64,000 nt of DNA, from positions 1 through 64,000 of the forward strand of contig JAFAHS010000043.1 in NCBI GenBank assembly GCA_019237115.1, written 5' to 3'. Below the pieces are notes generated by a model. The model did no database searches and had not been told where the DNA came from. It saw nothing but the letters and a program-made list of their open reading frames with translations. A program made the position numbers and the translations under genes. Every line of letters begins with the position of its first letter. Position 1 is the stretch's first letter. This stretch comes from Deltaproteobacteria bacterium. Lineage in GTDB: Bacteria; Desulfobacterota; Binatia; Binatales; Binataceae. Shown here piece after piece: positions 24,751-35,761 of this stretch.

Positions 24751-26064
24751 TCAGCGAATTGCAGACCGCACCAGAGCGTCGGTGGTAAAGAAGCTCTTGT
24801 CCACCGCGCCCATGTTGATGTACCAGCACTCGCGTTCCGGAGTTTCCATGCCCGGCAGATAAGCGACGGTCGCCTGCCCGGACTGGACGTCGGTTGATAC
24901 TGCGGCCACCACAAACAGCCGCCTGAACGGATAAATCGCCACGCGTGCGTCGGGAACCGGACGATCGCGATAGGCCACCCAATAAATGTGCGTGCGAAAG
25001 AGCCGGCCACTCTGATCGTAGGTGTCGATGTAGGGGTTGAACCAGATCTCGGAGTCTTCGTAGAGCACCGTGCGCGAGTCGATGGGATGCACGATACGAG
25101 GACGCGGTTTGGCCTCGACGATGTACATATGCCGCATCTCCCACGCCTCCGGACACACACTCGCGCCGCCATCGGTTGCACATCGGACTTCCGGCGAGTG
25201 CTCGGCATGGACGGTGGCAAGCATGTTCTTCTCGCCGAGCATTTTGTAGTCATACTCTTCGGTTTTCGCGTTGAATCCCGAATAGTGATCGGGATCCCAC
25301 GAAAAAGCTGCGGTGCCCGAGGCTGCCGATGAGCTCAAGATAGACTCATCGAGCCGACGAACGCGGCGTGAGCCTGCACCGATGCTCCAGGTATCGTCAG
25401 CCCGAGTGGCGCCGGCGTACCGCCATCGAATGAAGCCGGCGCCGCGGATCTCCATCGGCGCTAGCACGGGATACAAGCCGAAAATCCAAAGCCGATTGGT
25501 CATCTTGAAATCCGGATCGATCGGCATCGGCTCGACTTCAGTGCGTCCGACGAGGTCGTAACCCATGTAGTGGCCAATCTGAAAATATGCGACCTGCCCC
25601 TTCTGGGGTCCTTTGGCCGTGTATTCGGTATCCCCGTCGTAAAAGCGCAGGTCATAGTCATCGGAGTAGAAGGGTTTGTACACCAGGTTCCATACGATCT
25701 TGGTGCCGGCGTACGGGTCGTTCGGATCGATCAGCGGGAATGGTTGGCCGGCTACGTACCCGACCAGGCTTCGATGATCATCGGTGAGACGCACCTGCCC
25801 CGAGTATTTTTCTGTCGCGTCCTTGTACGGAGGAGGCCAGTCGACCCGCTCGGTAGGAACGATCTTCATCGACATGCCATTGACGACCTTGTAGTAGACG
25901 CCCGGCGATAAGAGATCCTGTACCTTGGTTGCATTATCCGCGTTGATGAAGTCCCCCGGCTTCACCTCTGCAGAGCTGCGTGGGCTCATCACGAGAACCA
26001 TTAGCATGGCAATGCCTAGGCTAGATGCGAGTTTGGACCACCCCGAAAATCTCGTTCCGTGCAT
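24751..26064 (-). CDS. DUF1329 secreted protein, copy 2 of 4
   Basis: 437-residue DUF1329 paralogue, by eye closest to copy 1 across most of its length (shared LIDPNDPYAG, NLVYKPFYSDDYDLRFY, WVAYRDRPVPDARVAIYPF). The signal peptide ends near SSAEVKPGDFIN. It differs from its sisters in lacking some Cys: FYDGDTEY replaces FYDCDTEY, and ATVAYLPG replaces ATMCYLPG, so the two residues lost together may form a disulfide in the others. The QQQQIEYFQ stretch is replaced by KGQVAYFQ. Promoter at 26121-26149 and hairpin at 24700-24732 make it a separate transcription unit. Confidence 0.85.
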   Translation of the reverse strand: MHGTRFSGWSKLASSLGIAMLMVLVMSPRSSAEVKPGDFINADNATKVQDLLSPGVYYKVVNGMSMKIVPTERVDWPPPYKDATEKYSGQVRLTDDHRSLVGYVAGQPFPLIDPNDPYAGTKIVWNLVYKPFYSDDYDLRFYDGDTEYTAKGPQKGQVAYFQIGHYMGYDLVGRTEVEPMPIDPDFKMTNRLWIFGLYPVLAPMEIRGAGFIRWRYAGATRADDTWSIGAGSRRVRRLDESILSSSAASGTAAFSWDPDHYSGFNAKTEEYDYKMLGEKNMLATVHAEHSPEVRCATDGGASVCPEAWEMRHMYIVEAKPRPRIVHPIDSRTVLYEDSEIWFNPYIDTYDQSGRLFRTHIYWVAYRDRPVPDARVAIYPFRRLFVVAAVSTDVQSGQATVAYLPGMETPERECWYINMGAVDKSFFTTDALVRSAIR

Positions 26065-26120
26065 ACGCGGCCTCCTATAGGCGTTTTTCGGCTTTCCGCC
26101 GTCCTGTCCCTTAGGTTGGA

Positions 26121-26149
26121 CATTTAGTCCGCCTTCACTCCAAGGTCAA
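26121..26149 (-). promoter_or_regulatory. Sigma-70-type promoter of DUF1329 copy 2
   Basis: On the minus strand, TTGACC (26149-26144), a 17-base spacer, then TAAATG (26126-26121). GGTCAACATTAG lies directly upstream, as before copy 1. The GGACTAA before the -10 is also shared with copy 1. Confidence 0.55.
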
Positions 26150-26273
26150 CCGCTAATGTTGACCGCGCGGTTCTCTAATGAATGTATGAACGTACCAGAC
26201 TACTGACTGCATCGTTTTCTTATGACAGATGAAGCCAGACTTAAGTCGGTCAGGTTCGAGTGAAAACAAATGG

Positions 26274-26314
26274 GGAAAATAAAACAGGCGCGACCCCCAA
26301 AAGGATCGCGCCTG
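26274..26314 (-). terminator. Intrinsic terminator of DUF1329 copy 3
   Basis: Nine-bp stem CAGGCGCGA / TCGCGCCTG, followed on the minus strand by TTTTATTTT, 33 bases after the stop codon of copy 3. Confidence 0.85.
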
Positions 26315-26346
26315 CTGCGGTTACCGCCGCTGCGCTGACTTCTCGA

Positions 26347-27660
26347 CTAGAAGTTAGCTGCGCGCACCATCGCGTCGGTGGTGAAAAAGGCCTTGTCCAC
26401 CGCGCCCATATTGATGTACCAGCACTCGCGTTCGGGGGTTTCCATCCCCGGCAGGTAGCACATCGTCGCCAGACCCGACTGCACGTCGGTCGAGACCGCA
26501 CCGACCACGAAGGATCGCTTGAACGGATAGATTGCGACCTTCGCATCCGCCACCGGGCGGTCGCGGGTGGCCAACCAGTAGATGTGGCTGCGGAACAAAC
26601 GGCCCTGACGGTCATAGGTGTCGATGTACGGTTCGAACCACATCTCGCTGTCTAGGTAGATGACGGTCCGCGAATCAAGCGCGTTGATCTTCGAGCGATC
26701 CGGGAGCGCCTCCACGACATACATGTGACGCATCTCCCACGCTTCCGGGCAGGCGCTTGCGCCGCCGTCGGTCGGACACCGCACTTCCGGCGAGTGTATC
26801 GCGTGGATGGTCCCCAACATGTTCTTCTCGCCCAGGAACTTGTAGTTGTACTGCTCGGTCTTGGGATTGAAGCCCGAATAATGATCCGGGTCCCACGCGT
26901 GAGCGGAGGTACCGCTGGTCGTGGACGAGCTCAGGATCGATTCGTCGATCCGCCGCACCCGGCGGCTGCCCGCGTTGAGACTCCAGGTATCGTCGCCCTT
27001 GCGCGGATCGGCGTAGCGCCAGCGGATGAACCCGGTGCCACGAATCTCCTGGGGCGCCAGGATCGGATAGAGGCCGAACAGCCAGTACCGACCGGTGGTT
27101 TTGAAATCCGGGTCGATCGGCATCGGCTCGACCTCGGTGCGACCTACCAGATCGTATCCGGCATAGTGACCGATCTGGAAATACTCGATCTGCTGCTGCT
27201 GGGCGCCCTTGCGCTCGTAGCTCGAGTCGCAATCGTAAAAGCGCAGATCGTAGTCGTCCGTGGTGATCGGACGAAATACGTTGTTCCAGATGATCTTGGT
27301 CGCGACCTGTGGGTCGTTGACATCGATCAGGGGGAAGGGCTGCCCGGCGACGTAGCCCACCAGGCTCCGATGGTCCTGCGTGAGGCGGACCTGAGCGGAA
27401 TACTTCTCGGTCGCATCCTTGTAGGGCGGCGGCCAATCGACTCGCTCACTGGGGACGATCTTCATCGTCATGCCATGCTGCACTTTGTAGAAGACCCCCG
27501 GGCCAACCAGGTTTTGCACCTTGTCGGCGTTTTCGGGAGTGATGAAATCTCCCGGTTTGACCTCTGCCCGGCTCGGCGCGCTCAGGGCCAACACGGCCAG
27601 CATCGCCAAGCCCGCGACAGGTGCGCGCTTGAACCACTCACTCGCACTCCTACTAAACAT
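26347..27660 (-). CDS. DUF1329 secreted protein, copy 3 of 4
   Basis: 437-residue DUF1329 paralogue, closest to copy 4 (shared FRPITTDDYDLRFYDCDSSY, ERKGAQQQQIEYFQIGHY, WLFGLYPILAP, LATRDRPVADAKVAIYPF). The signal peptide ends near SRAEVKPGDFIT. Cys positions present in copy 1 are kept. Product role is unknown; export to the periplasm or outer membrane is inferred from the signal peptide. The leader is long (about 170 bases) if the promoter at 27837-27866 is right. It ends in its own terminator at 26274-26314. Confidence 0.85.
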   Translation of the reverse strand: MFSRSASEWFKRAPVAGLAMLAVLALSAPSRAEVKPGDFITPENADKVQNLVGPGVFYKVQHGMTMKIVPSERVDWPPPYKDATEKYSAQVRLTQDHRSLVGYVAGQPFPLIDVNDPQVATKIIWNNVFRPITTDDYDLRFYDCDSSYERKGAQQQQIEYFQIGHYAGYDLVGRTEVEPMPIDPDFKTTGRYWLFGLYPILAPQEIRGTGFIRWRYADPRKGDDTWSLNAGSRRVRRIDESILSSSTTSGTSAHAWDPDHYSGFNPKTEQYNYKFLGEKNMLGTIHAIHSPEVRCPTDGGASACPEAWEMRHMYVVEALPDRSKINALDSRTVIYLDSEMWFEPYIDTYDRQGRLFRSHIYWLATRDRPVADAKVAIYPFKRSFVVGAVSTDVQSGLATMCYLPGMETPERECWYINMGAVDKAFFTTDAMVRAANF

Positions 27661-27836
27661 TTACGCGGCCTCCTCGTAAAAACATTTCGCGGCGGAATTC
27701 GTGTTCCGCACCTTTTAAATCCCCAACCTGCAAGAATTGCACTTCAGACTACTTCGGAATCGGCTCACAACTCGCAATCGCCAGGCGCTCTCTCAAACTT
27801 GCCCGCGCACCGACGTTCTAACGTCCGTTAGTGTGC

Positions 27837-27866
27837 ACATTAGAGCCGATCTTCCACTACTGTCAA
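27837..27866 (-). promoter_or_regulatory. Sigma-70-type promoter of DUF1329 copy 3
   Basis: On the minus strand, a consensus TTGACA (27866-27861), an 18-base spacer and TAATGT (27842-27837). The -10 lies inside CTCTAATGTGCAC, an inverted copy of CGGTCACATTAGAG found upstream around 27925-27945. A further dyad, CTAACG-GA-CGTTAG, follows just downstream. Confidence 0.65.
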
Positions 27867-28193
27867 CGCAAATTGTCGCAATCTGGAGACACCGGAACCC
27901 GGTTCTTATCCATCGCATTTGCGTCTCTAATGTGACCGTACAGTTTCGCGCGTCATCGTCGCGATCTTCTGAAAATCCGCGTTTTTTCGCGTAAAGAGAG
28001 AAATTTTTTCAAGCCCGCGGCGGTTTAGCCGCGCCCGCGGCACCCATCAGTAATTCGGCTTGCGCGTGCCGCGCGGGTCGCTGCTGATGCAGTTAGCGAG
28101 CGCCGCGGCGAAGATTAGTTCTCGCCCCGGTCCTAACGCGTGGTAGGGCGCCATTTTGCTCGGGCCGGGATCGGCAAGGCGGGAAAATCGAGC

Positions 28194-28234
28194 AAAAAAA
28201 GAACGGGCACGGCCAACAAGCACCGCGCCCGTTC
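28194..28234 (-). terminator. Intrinsic terminator of DUF1329 copy 4
   Basis: Eight-bp stem GAACGGGC / GCCCGTTC extended by a few pairs, followed on the minus strand by seven Ts, 25 bases after the copy 4 stop codon. Confidence 0.85.
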
Positions 28235-28258
28235 GGAGTTGGTCGCACTAGCGCTCGG

Positions 28259-29575
28259 CTAGAAGCTCGCCGCGCGCACCATCGCGTCGGTCGTGAAGCT
28301 CGTCCTGTCGACCGCGCCCATGTTGATGTACCAGCACTCGCGTTCGGGGGTTTCCATCCCCGGCAGGTAGCACATCGTCGCCAGACCCGACTGCACGTCG
28401 GTCGAGACCGCACCGACCACGAAGGATCGCTTGAACGGATAGATTGCGACCTTCGCATCCGCGACCGGGCGGTCGCGGGTGGCCAACCAGTAGATGTGGC
28501 TGCGGAACAGGGTGCCGCTCTGGTCGTAGGTGTCGATGTACGGTTCGAACCACATCTCGCCATCCATGTACACGATGGTCTTGGAGTCGAGCGCGTTCAC
28601 ACGCTTGCGATCGGGGGTCGCCTCGATGACATACATGTGGCGCATCTCCCACGCCTCCGGGCAGGCGCTGGTGCCACCGTCAGTCGGGCAGCGCACCTCC
28701 GGCGAATGCAGCGCGTGGATGGTGGCGAGCATGTTCCTCTCGCCCAGGAACTTGTAGTAGTACTGCTCGGTCTTGGGATTGAACCCCGAGTAGTGGTCGG
28801 GATCCCACGCGTGGGCGGAGGTCCCGTTGGTCGTGGTGGAGGAGCTCATGATCGACTCATCCACGCGACGGACCCGCCGAGAGCCGCCAGCCAGGCTCCA
28901 GATGTCGTCGCCGCGCTTGGGATCCGCGTAGCGCCAGCGGATGAAGCCGGAGCCGCGAATCTCGTTGGGCGCCAGGATCGGATAAAGTCCGAACAGCCAG
29001 TACCGACCGGTGGTCTTGAAATCCGGGTCGATCGGGGTCGGCTCGACTTCGGTACGGCCCACCAGGTCGTAGCCCATGTAGTGACCGATCTGGAAGTACT
29101 CGATCTGCTGCTGCTGGGCGCCCTTGCGCTCGTAGCTCGAGTCGCAATCGTAGAAGCGCAGATCGTAGTCGTCCGTGGTGATCGGACGGAACACGTTGTT
29201 CCACACGATCTTGTTGGCGACATCCGGGTCGTTCGCGTCGATTAGCGGGAACGGCTGGCCGGCGACGTAGCCGACGACGCTGCGCTTGTCCTGGGAAAGC
29301 CGGACCTGCGCGGAATACTTTTCGGTCGCATCCTTATAAGGAGGCGGCCAATCGACCCGCTCGGTCGGCACGATCTTCATGGTCATTCCGTGAGTCACCT
29401 TGTAGTAGACTCCCGGCGAGACCAGGTCCTGAACCTTGCTGGCGTTATCCGGGGTAACGAACTCGCCAGGTTTGACTGCCGCAAAACTCGGGGTGCCGAT
29501 AGCGCCGAGCGCGCACACCGCCAGAGCGGCAGCGACCGTCCTGAACCACGACGGTCCTGTCTTCTCGCTATGCAT
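28259..29575 (-). CDS. DUF1329 secreted protein, copy 4 of 4
   Basis: 438-residue DUF1329 paralogue, closest to copy 3. The ATG at 29575 follows TTGGAGG and gives a clean signal peptide ending near PSFAAVKPGEFV; the frame is open to 29656, but the extra stretch is not signal-like. Differences from copy 3 are spread along the protein (SQDKRSVVGYVAG, TTTNGTSAHAWDPDHYSGF, YYYKFLGERNMLATIHALH), so the array is not a recent duplication of identical units. A perfect GGCGGTT/AACCGCC hairpin (29601-29617) lies in the leader, just before the ribosome-binding site. I see only a weak promoter candidate upstream. Confidence 0.85.
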   Translation of the reverse strand: MHSEKTGPSWFRTVAAALAVCALGAIGTPSFAAVKPGEFVTPDNASKVQDLVSPGVYYKVTHGMTMKIVPTERVDWPPPYKDATEKYSAQVRLSQDKRSVVGYVAGQPFPLIDANDPDVANKIVWNNVFRPITTDDYDLRFYDCDSSYERKGAQQQQIEYFQIGHYMGYDLVGRTEVEPTPIDPDFKTTGRYWLFGLYPILAPNEIRGSGFIRWRYADPKRGDDIWSLAGGSRRVRRVDESIMSSSTTTNGTSAHAWDPDHYSGFNPKTEQYYYKFLGERNMLATIHALHSPEVRCPTDGGTSACPEAWEMRHMYVIEATPDRKRVNALDSKTIVYMDGEMWFEPYIDTYDQSGTLFRSHIYWLATRDRPVADAKVAIYPFKRSFVVGAVSTDVQSGLATMCYLPGMETPERECWYINMGAVDRTSFTTDAMVRAASF

Positions 29576-29600
29576 GCCTTCGAACCTCCAAGAGACTATG

Positions 29601-29617
29601 GGCGGTTCTAAACCGCC
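29601..29617 (-). repeat. Leader hairpin before DUF1329 copy 4
   Basis: Perfect inverted repeat GGCGGTT-3-AACCGCC in the 5' leader, 11 bases upstream of the GGAGG. It could affect translation or mRNA stability, or be an operator. Confidence 0.5.
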
Positions 29618-29966
29618 GTAAAGATCTCCACAGAATATGGGCATGTGCGAAACCAAGCAACGGGGTTACGGATCAAAATTAGCGGGAAAACCGCACAATT
29701 TGGACATTTTCTTCCAGAATTGCTCATGGACAGCGGTTCATCAGTGCAGTTCGGCTTATGTGATTTCGAGCCGGCGTGAACCTCGCCACTCCTAGGCTCG
29801 CCGCTCGCCGGCTTCCGCGCGGGGCTATTTGGTGGGGAAACTCGCTGCCCCGCAGCATCCCGTACCTCCAAGCAGCCCTTCACCGAGCTCCAGAGAGCCA
29901 GGCCGGTCCGGTGGCGAGCTTTCGCGCGCAAATCTCTCGCAATTTGACGACTGCAGGTGAGCCTAC

Positions 29967-29997
29967 AAGAAACGGGGCCGTGCCCGGCCCCGCTTTT
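29967..29997. terminator. Terminator after ferredoxin gene
   Basis: Stem CGGGGCC / GGCCCCG with a 6-base loop. On the minus strand TTTCTT follows (serving the ferredoxin); on the plus strand CTTTTCT follows. The gap from 29618 to here holds the upstream region of DUF1329 copy 4 and no gene. Confidence 0.75.
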
Positions 29998-30020
29998 CTG
30001 CTCGCTACCGAAAACCGGGC

Positions 30021-30380
<360 letters not shown>

Positions 30381-30516
30381 CGGTCATTTCTCTCCTATTG
30401 AGCAGGCCATCCACCATAAACTATATCGGCAGAGCGCGTCGGCAGGAAAGCCCGACGACCCGCAGCCGAACGATGGCAGCGCCGACCGCGGAGAGTTGGC
30501 GCGCGGAGGATGAAAT

Positions 30517-31928
<1,412 letters not shown>

Positions 31929-31932
<4 letters not shown>

Positions 31933-32995
31933 CACCATTCTCGACCCGCCCTGGCGCGCGCGTTGGCCTGCTGCTCGCCGCTTTCGTGCTGCTCGGCGGT
32001 CCACCATTCTGCGAGGCCGCCGGGCCCGCCGCCGAGGAGCTGCAGACGCCACCATCACAGGGTGGGAAGCCGGTCGCCGTCGCGATCAGCATCCACGTCA
32101 TCAACCTCGCCTCCATCGACGAGGTCAAACAGCAGTTCGAGATCGATGGCTACCTGATGTTGCACTGGATTGATCCGCGGCTGGCGTTTACCCCCACCGG
32201 CCTGGACGACCTGCATCGCGAATACGATCGCACCACGGTTTGGATCCGCATGTCGAGATGGTCAACGCGGTCGCGCCCCGCGAACGCTACGACACCTCCA
32301 CGCAGGGCGATTCCGACGGCGCAGTCAACTACGTCGAACGTTTTCACACGGTGCTGTCCTCGAAATTCATGCTGCGACGCTTTCCGTTCGACTCACAATC
32401 GTTGTTGATCATTTTGCACCCGTACCTGCGCCAGGAGCGGCAAGTGGAGTTCACCGCCTACAATCCCGACGTGTGGGCGACGCCGGAGTTCACCCAATAC
32501 AGCTCGCTTGCACAGTGGAACCTGCAGAGCGTGGTACCATCGATTGGCACTTCGAGCCTGTATACCGGCCTGCAGGTTCCGGAAGCGCGCTTTACCATCA
32601 AGGTCAAGCGCCGCTACGCCTTCTACCTCTGGAAGGTGTTTCTGCCGCTGTCGCTGATGGTGGTGCTGTCGTGGGCGGTCTTCTGGATCGAAGCGCGCGA
32701 CCTGTCCAACCAGGTGCAGATCGCGATCACTACTATCCTGACCGTCATCGCGTTCGCGTTCGCGATTTCTTCGACCATGCCGCGCGTGCCGTACCTGACC
32801 TACATCGATGCGTTCTTTCTTGCCTGCTACGTGTTCGTGTTCGTATCAATCGTGGAACTGATGCTGGTCCACCTGTCACATCGCCGCGAGCGGTCCTCCG
32901 ACCTGGGTATCCGTGTACAGCGAATTGCCCGCTGGGTGGTGCCGACCGCATTTGTGGTGACCAACCTGATCCTGATCGGACACTTTCTCATGTGA
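31929..32995 (+). pseudogene. Pentameric ligand-gated ion channel gene, frameshifted
   Basis: Bacterial relative of Cys-loop receptors (GLIC/ELIC type). The first frame (31929 to about 32246) encodes a signal peptide and the start of the extracellular beta-sandwich, up to HREYDRTTVWI. The frame from about 32243 to 32995 continues with PHVEMVNAV, the family motif RRFPFDSQSLLIILHPY, and four membrane segments: M1 LWKVFLPLSLMVVLSW, M2 with AITTILTVIAFAFAISS, M3 AFFLACYVFVFVSIVEL, M4 at the C-terminus. Joining the frames at the W-I-P motif needs one extra C near 32246, so a single-base deletion is the likely cause. About 355 residues if repaired, normal for the family. A sequencing error is not excluded. 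Confidence 0.85.
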
Positions 32996-33244
32996 CAATG
33001 TGAGGTTGCCCGTTCGACTTCTGAGAAAGAGGCTCTTCGCGGAGGTCTTAAAGTCTGCGCCTACTCGCACGCGGTAGTCGCCGCGCAGGAGTGCGGATTG
33101 CGCCCACGCGGCTGCGCTGATGCTCGCCTCGTTTACGGCCGTCAACTAAATCTTCGACCGGGCGGCAGCTTCTGGTCCCCCGGATCGTCTTAATTATGGA
33201 CCCGACTTGCTTGCTCCAAGAGCCGGGAGCCGTCAAAGACCGCG

Positions 33245-34717
33245 ATGCTGCGAGGACCAATCCGCCGTTCGACGATGCTCTTCCTGGCGGCAATGGTCCT
33301 CGGCATCTCCGCGGCCTCTACGCCCTGTGCGGCGCAGAACAGGCCGAACATCGTCTTCGTCTTGACTGACGATCTGGATTTGAACCTGGTGCAATTCATG
33401 CCACACGTCCTGGAGATGGAGCGCACCGGCGTGTCTTTCGCCAACTACTTCGTGACCGATTCCCTTTGTTGCCCGTCCCGCGCGTCGATCTTTACCGGCG
33501 AGTTTCCCCACAACAGCGGCGTGTTCCGCAACCTCGAGCCCGATGGCGGCTATGGCGGATTCAACGCCCACGGCAATGAGCCCCGCTCCTTCGCGGTTGC
33601 GCTGCAGCGCGGCGGCTATCGGACCGCGATGCTCGGCAAATATTTGAACGGTTACCGTCCGGCCCGGAACCCTCCTGCAGCCGGGTGGAACGAATGGGAT
33701 GTCGCGGGCAACGGCTATCCCGAGTTTAATTACGCGCTCAATGAAAACGGCCAACTGGTCCACTATGGCGGTGAGCCCGCGGACTATCTGACCGACGTGG
33801 TCTCGCGCATCGCGCTCAAATTTATCGTGCACTCAGCGGACAAGCCGTTCTTCATCGAGGTCGCGACCTTTGCGCCCCACGCACCTTATATTCCGGCCCC
33901 GCGTGATACGGACGCCTTCCCGGAGGTGCGGGCGCCACGCACGCCCGCGTTTGCGGCGGCGCCCCAGAGCGACACGCCCACATGGCTCAGCAGAATGCCA
34001 CCGCTTTCCAGGTCGGACATCGCGGCAATCGACCGGGACTTCCGCAAACGGGCGCAATCGGTGCTCGCCGTCGACCGGATGATCGGCGACCTGCAGACCG
34101 TGGTGGCGGCAAGCGGCCAGGCGCAAAACACCTACTTCGTTTTCAGCTCCGACAACGGCTATCACATGGGTGAACACCGCTTGATGCCGGGAAAGATGAC
34201 AGCCTTCGATACCGACATCCACGTGCCTCTGGTGGTCACCGGCCCCGGAGTTGCCCACGGACGAGCCCTCGACAACCTGGTCGAAAACATCGACCTCTGT
34301 CCAACCTTCGCGGAACTCGCCGGTGTCGCCGTCCCCGCCACTGCCGATGGCCACACGCTGGTGCCGCTCTTCCGGGGAGAACCAATCCCGCGGTGGCGCA
34401 GTCTGGCGCTGGTCGAGCACCATGGGCCACTCGGTCAAGCGGCGGATGACCCGGATGCACCCGGATTCCGCAGCGGCAATCCGCCAAGCTACGGAGCTAT
34501 CCGCGCGCGCGAGTGGGTCTATGTCGAATACGAAGACGGGATCATCGAGTACCACGACCGCACCAGCGATCCCTACGAGCTGCAAAACACCTTCTGGTCG
34601 CTGACGCCCGTCACCCGCCAGTCGCTGCATTCGGCGCTAGCCGCTCTCCAGGCCTGCCAGGGTGCCCAAACTTGCTGGGAGTCGGCACAAATCCCTTCCC
34701 CGTCACCGGCAAAGTGA
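33245..34717 (+). CDS. Secreted sulfatase (formylglycine-dependent)
   Basis: 490-residue arylsulfatase-superfamily enzyme with a signal peptide ending near PCAAQNRPN. The modification motif is in DSLCCPSRASIFTGEFPHN; the first Cys of C-C-P-S-R would be converted to formylglycine. Metal ligands lie in VLTDDLDLN and in the C-terminal SSDNGYHMGEH. The pattern NIVFVLTDDLD with FPHNSGVF resembles N-acetylglucosamine-6-sulfatase-like members. The substrate is unknown. A formylglycine-generating enzyme is not in the window. The alkylsulfatase-like gene at 1984-3267 is not adjacent. Confidence 0.88.
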   Translation: MLRGPIRRSTMLFLAAMVLGISAASTPCAAQNRPNIVFVLTDDLDLNLVQFMPHVLEMERTGVSFANYFVTDSLCCPSRASIFTGEFPHNSGVFRNLEPDGGYGGFNAHGNEPRSFAVALQRGGYRTAMLGKYLNGYRPARNPPAAGWNEWDVAGNGYPEFNYALNENGQLVHYGGEPADYLTDVVSRIALKFIVHSADKPFFIEVATFAPHAPYIPAPRDTDAFPEVRAPRTPAFAAAPQSDTPTWLSRMPPLSRSDIAAIDRDFRKRAQSVLAVDRMIGDLQTVVAASGQAQNTYFVFSSDNGYHMGEHRLMPGKMTAFDTDIHVPLVVTGPGVAHGRALDNLVENIDLCPTFAELAGVAVPATADGHTLVPLFRGEPIPRWRSLALVEHHGPLGQAADDPDAPGFRSGNPPSYGAIRAREWVYVEYEDGIIEYHDRTSDPYELQNTFWSLTPVTRQSLHSALAALQACQGAQTCWESAQIPSPSPAK

Positions 34718-34928
34718 ACCATAACTCCAAGGTCCGCGGCTCTATTCCCGGACGCCGTCTTGGGACCGACAGTTAAATGACCGTTAAGCTTACGCTTCGT
34801 CAGGTAGGGGGGAATTGTTCCGGTGTTTCGCATCCCTGCCGAAGGCGGCCCACCCACAAAGCGCATGGACAAACCCCGTGACGCACAGTTTTCGTTTTGA
34901 TTTGCTCACGTTTTGAGGTGTTAGGAAC

Positions 34929-34944
34929 TGGCACCACAAGTGCA
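34929..34944 (+). promoter_or_regulatory. Sigma-54-like promoter
   Basis: TGGCAC, five bases, then GTGCA: a full -24 element and a -12 element with the essential GC and one mismatch to TTGCA. Transcription would start near 34955, leaving a 23-base leader that contains the GGAGG of the next gene. Confidence 0.5.
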
Positions 34945-34977
34945 GTCCCGAAGTCGACCTCTGGAGGTAAAGCTAAG

Positions 34978-35526
34978 ATGACTTCGGCAAAGTTTTTGAA
35001 GAAGATTATTCCAATTGCGCTCGCTGGTGCGGCGGCACTGGTGATGGCCATACCAATGAGCGTGTCAGCTGGCGACTGGAATCGTCACAACCAGACAGCC
35101 CATCAGGCGTGGGTCGCTCGACACCAGAACTGGTTTAACGGTTGGCATCATTTTCGTTCGGCCCAGCCGGCTTATGTTCCCGCCTACGGATACGCGCGGC
35201 GACCATACGGATACGGGCAGCAGGCGATGATTCCCGCAGCGCCCGCGTACGGGGCCGGTGTGCCGGCATACACGACCCCATACGGGAGCGGCGTCTATGG
35301 AACAGGGTACGGACCCTGCACCAACCTCACGCGACTTCAGAACGTGTACCGCCAGGACCGGACGACCGGCCATCCTCTGGCGGCCAATGACGTGGCGCGT
35401 CAGATGAAGGTCGCGGGAAATCGGTGCGGGGGAATGGCCTCGATAGCTCCTCTTGGTGGCTACGGATATGGGCAGAACGGCTCGGTGTTCACGCCCCTGA
35501 TGGGTAGTTTGCTCGGCATCCGCTAG
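34978..35526 (+). CDS. Small secreted Tyr/Gly/Pro-rich protein
   Basis: 182-residue exported protein of unknown function. A GGAGG site precedes the ATG at 34978. The signal peptide ends near MSVSAGDWN. The mature part begins with a His/Trp/Asn-rich stretch (HNQTAHQAWVARHQNWFNGW), then a Tyr-Pro-Gly low-complexity region (about 45-110), then a short folded part with two Cys (GPCTNLTRLQNVYRQDRTTG and GNRCGGMA). Such composition suits a cell-surface or matrix protein. It has its own sigma-54-like promoter and a strong terminator, so it is a single-gene unit. Confidence 0.7.
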   Translation: MTSAKFLKKIIPIALAGAAALVMAIPMSVSAGDWNRHNQTAHQAWVARHQNWFNGWHHFRSAQPAYVPAYGYARRPYGYGQQAMIPAAPAYGAGVPAYTTPYGSGVYGTGYGPCTNLTRLQNVYRQDRTTGHPLAANDVARQMKVAGNRCGGMASIAPLGGYGYGQNGSVFTPLMGSLLGIR

Positions 35527-35554
35527 CGTCCCGGTCCCCCCAAGATCGTTAGGC

Positions 35555-35588
35555 AAAGCGCCTCCTTCGCCGGAGGCGCTTTCTTTTC
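35555..35588 (+). terminator. Intrinsic terminator after secreted protein gene
   Basis: Eleven-bp perfect stem AAAGCGCCTCC / GGAGGCGCTTT with loop TTCGCC, followed by CTTTT. Confidence 0.9.
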
Positions 35589-35761
35589 AAATCTCCCGTG
35601 GCGGTACAGAGAGGTTACGAACCTTGTGCCATTTCGAATAGGCTCGGTGTTGGTCTGCCACTGGTGGACCGCGGCCGCGATTTGGATGAGATGGTGCTTT
35701 CGAAGACCGTATTGACCCTTGGCAAGGAAACGAACTCAAGCCGGCAATATGGAGTCTCGCC

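Larger units (their letters stand above)
27661..28258. other. Regulatory gap between DUF1329 copies 3 and 4
   Basis: Holds the promoter and long leader of copy 3 and, at the right end, the terminator of copy 4. No gene is seen in it. Confidence 0.6.

Noticed and set aside
34855..34905. Resemblance to a c-di-GMP (GEMM) riboswitch: GCGCATGGACAAACC followed by GACGCACAG
   Set aside because: Only short fragments match; the needed paired stems between them are missing.
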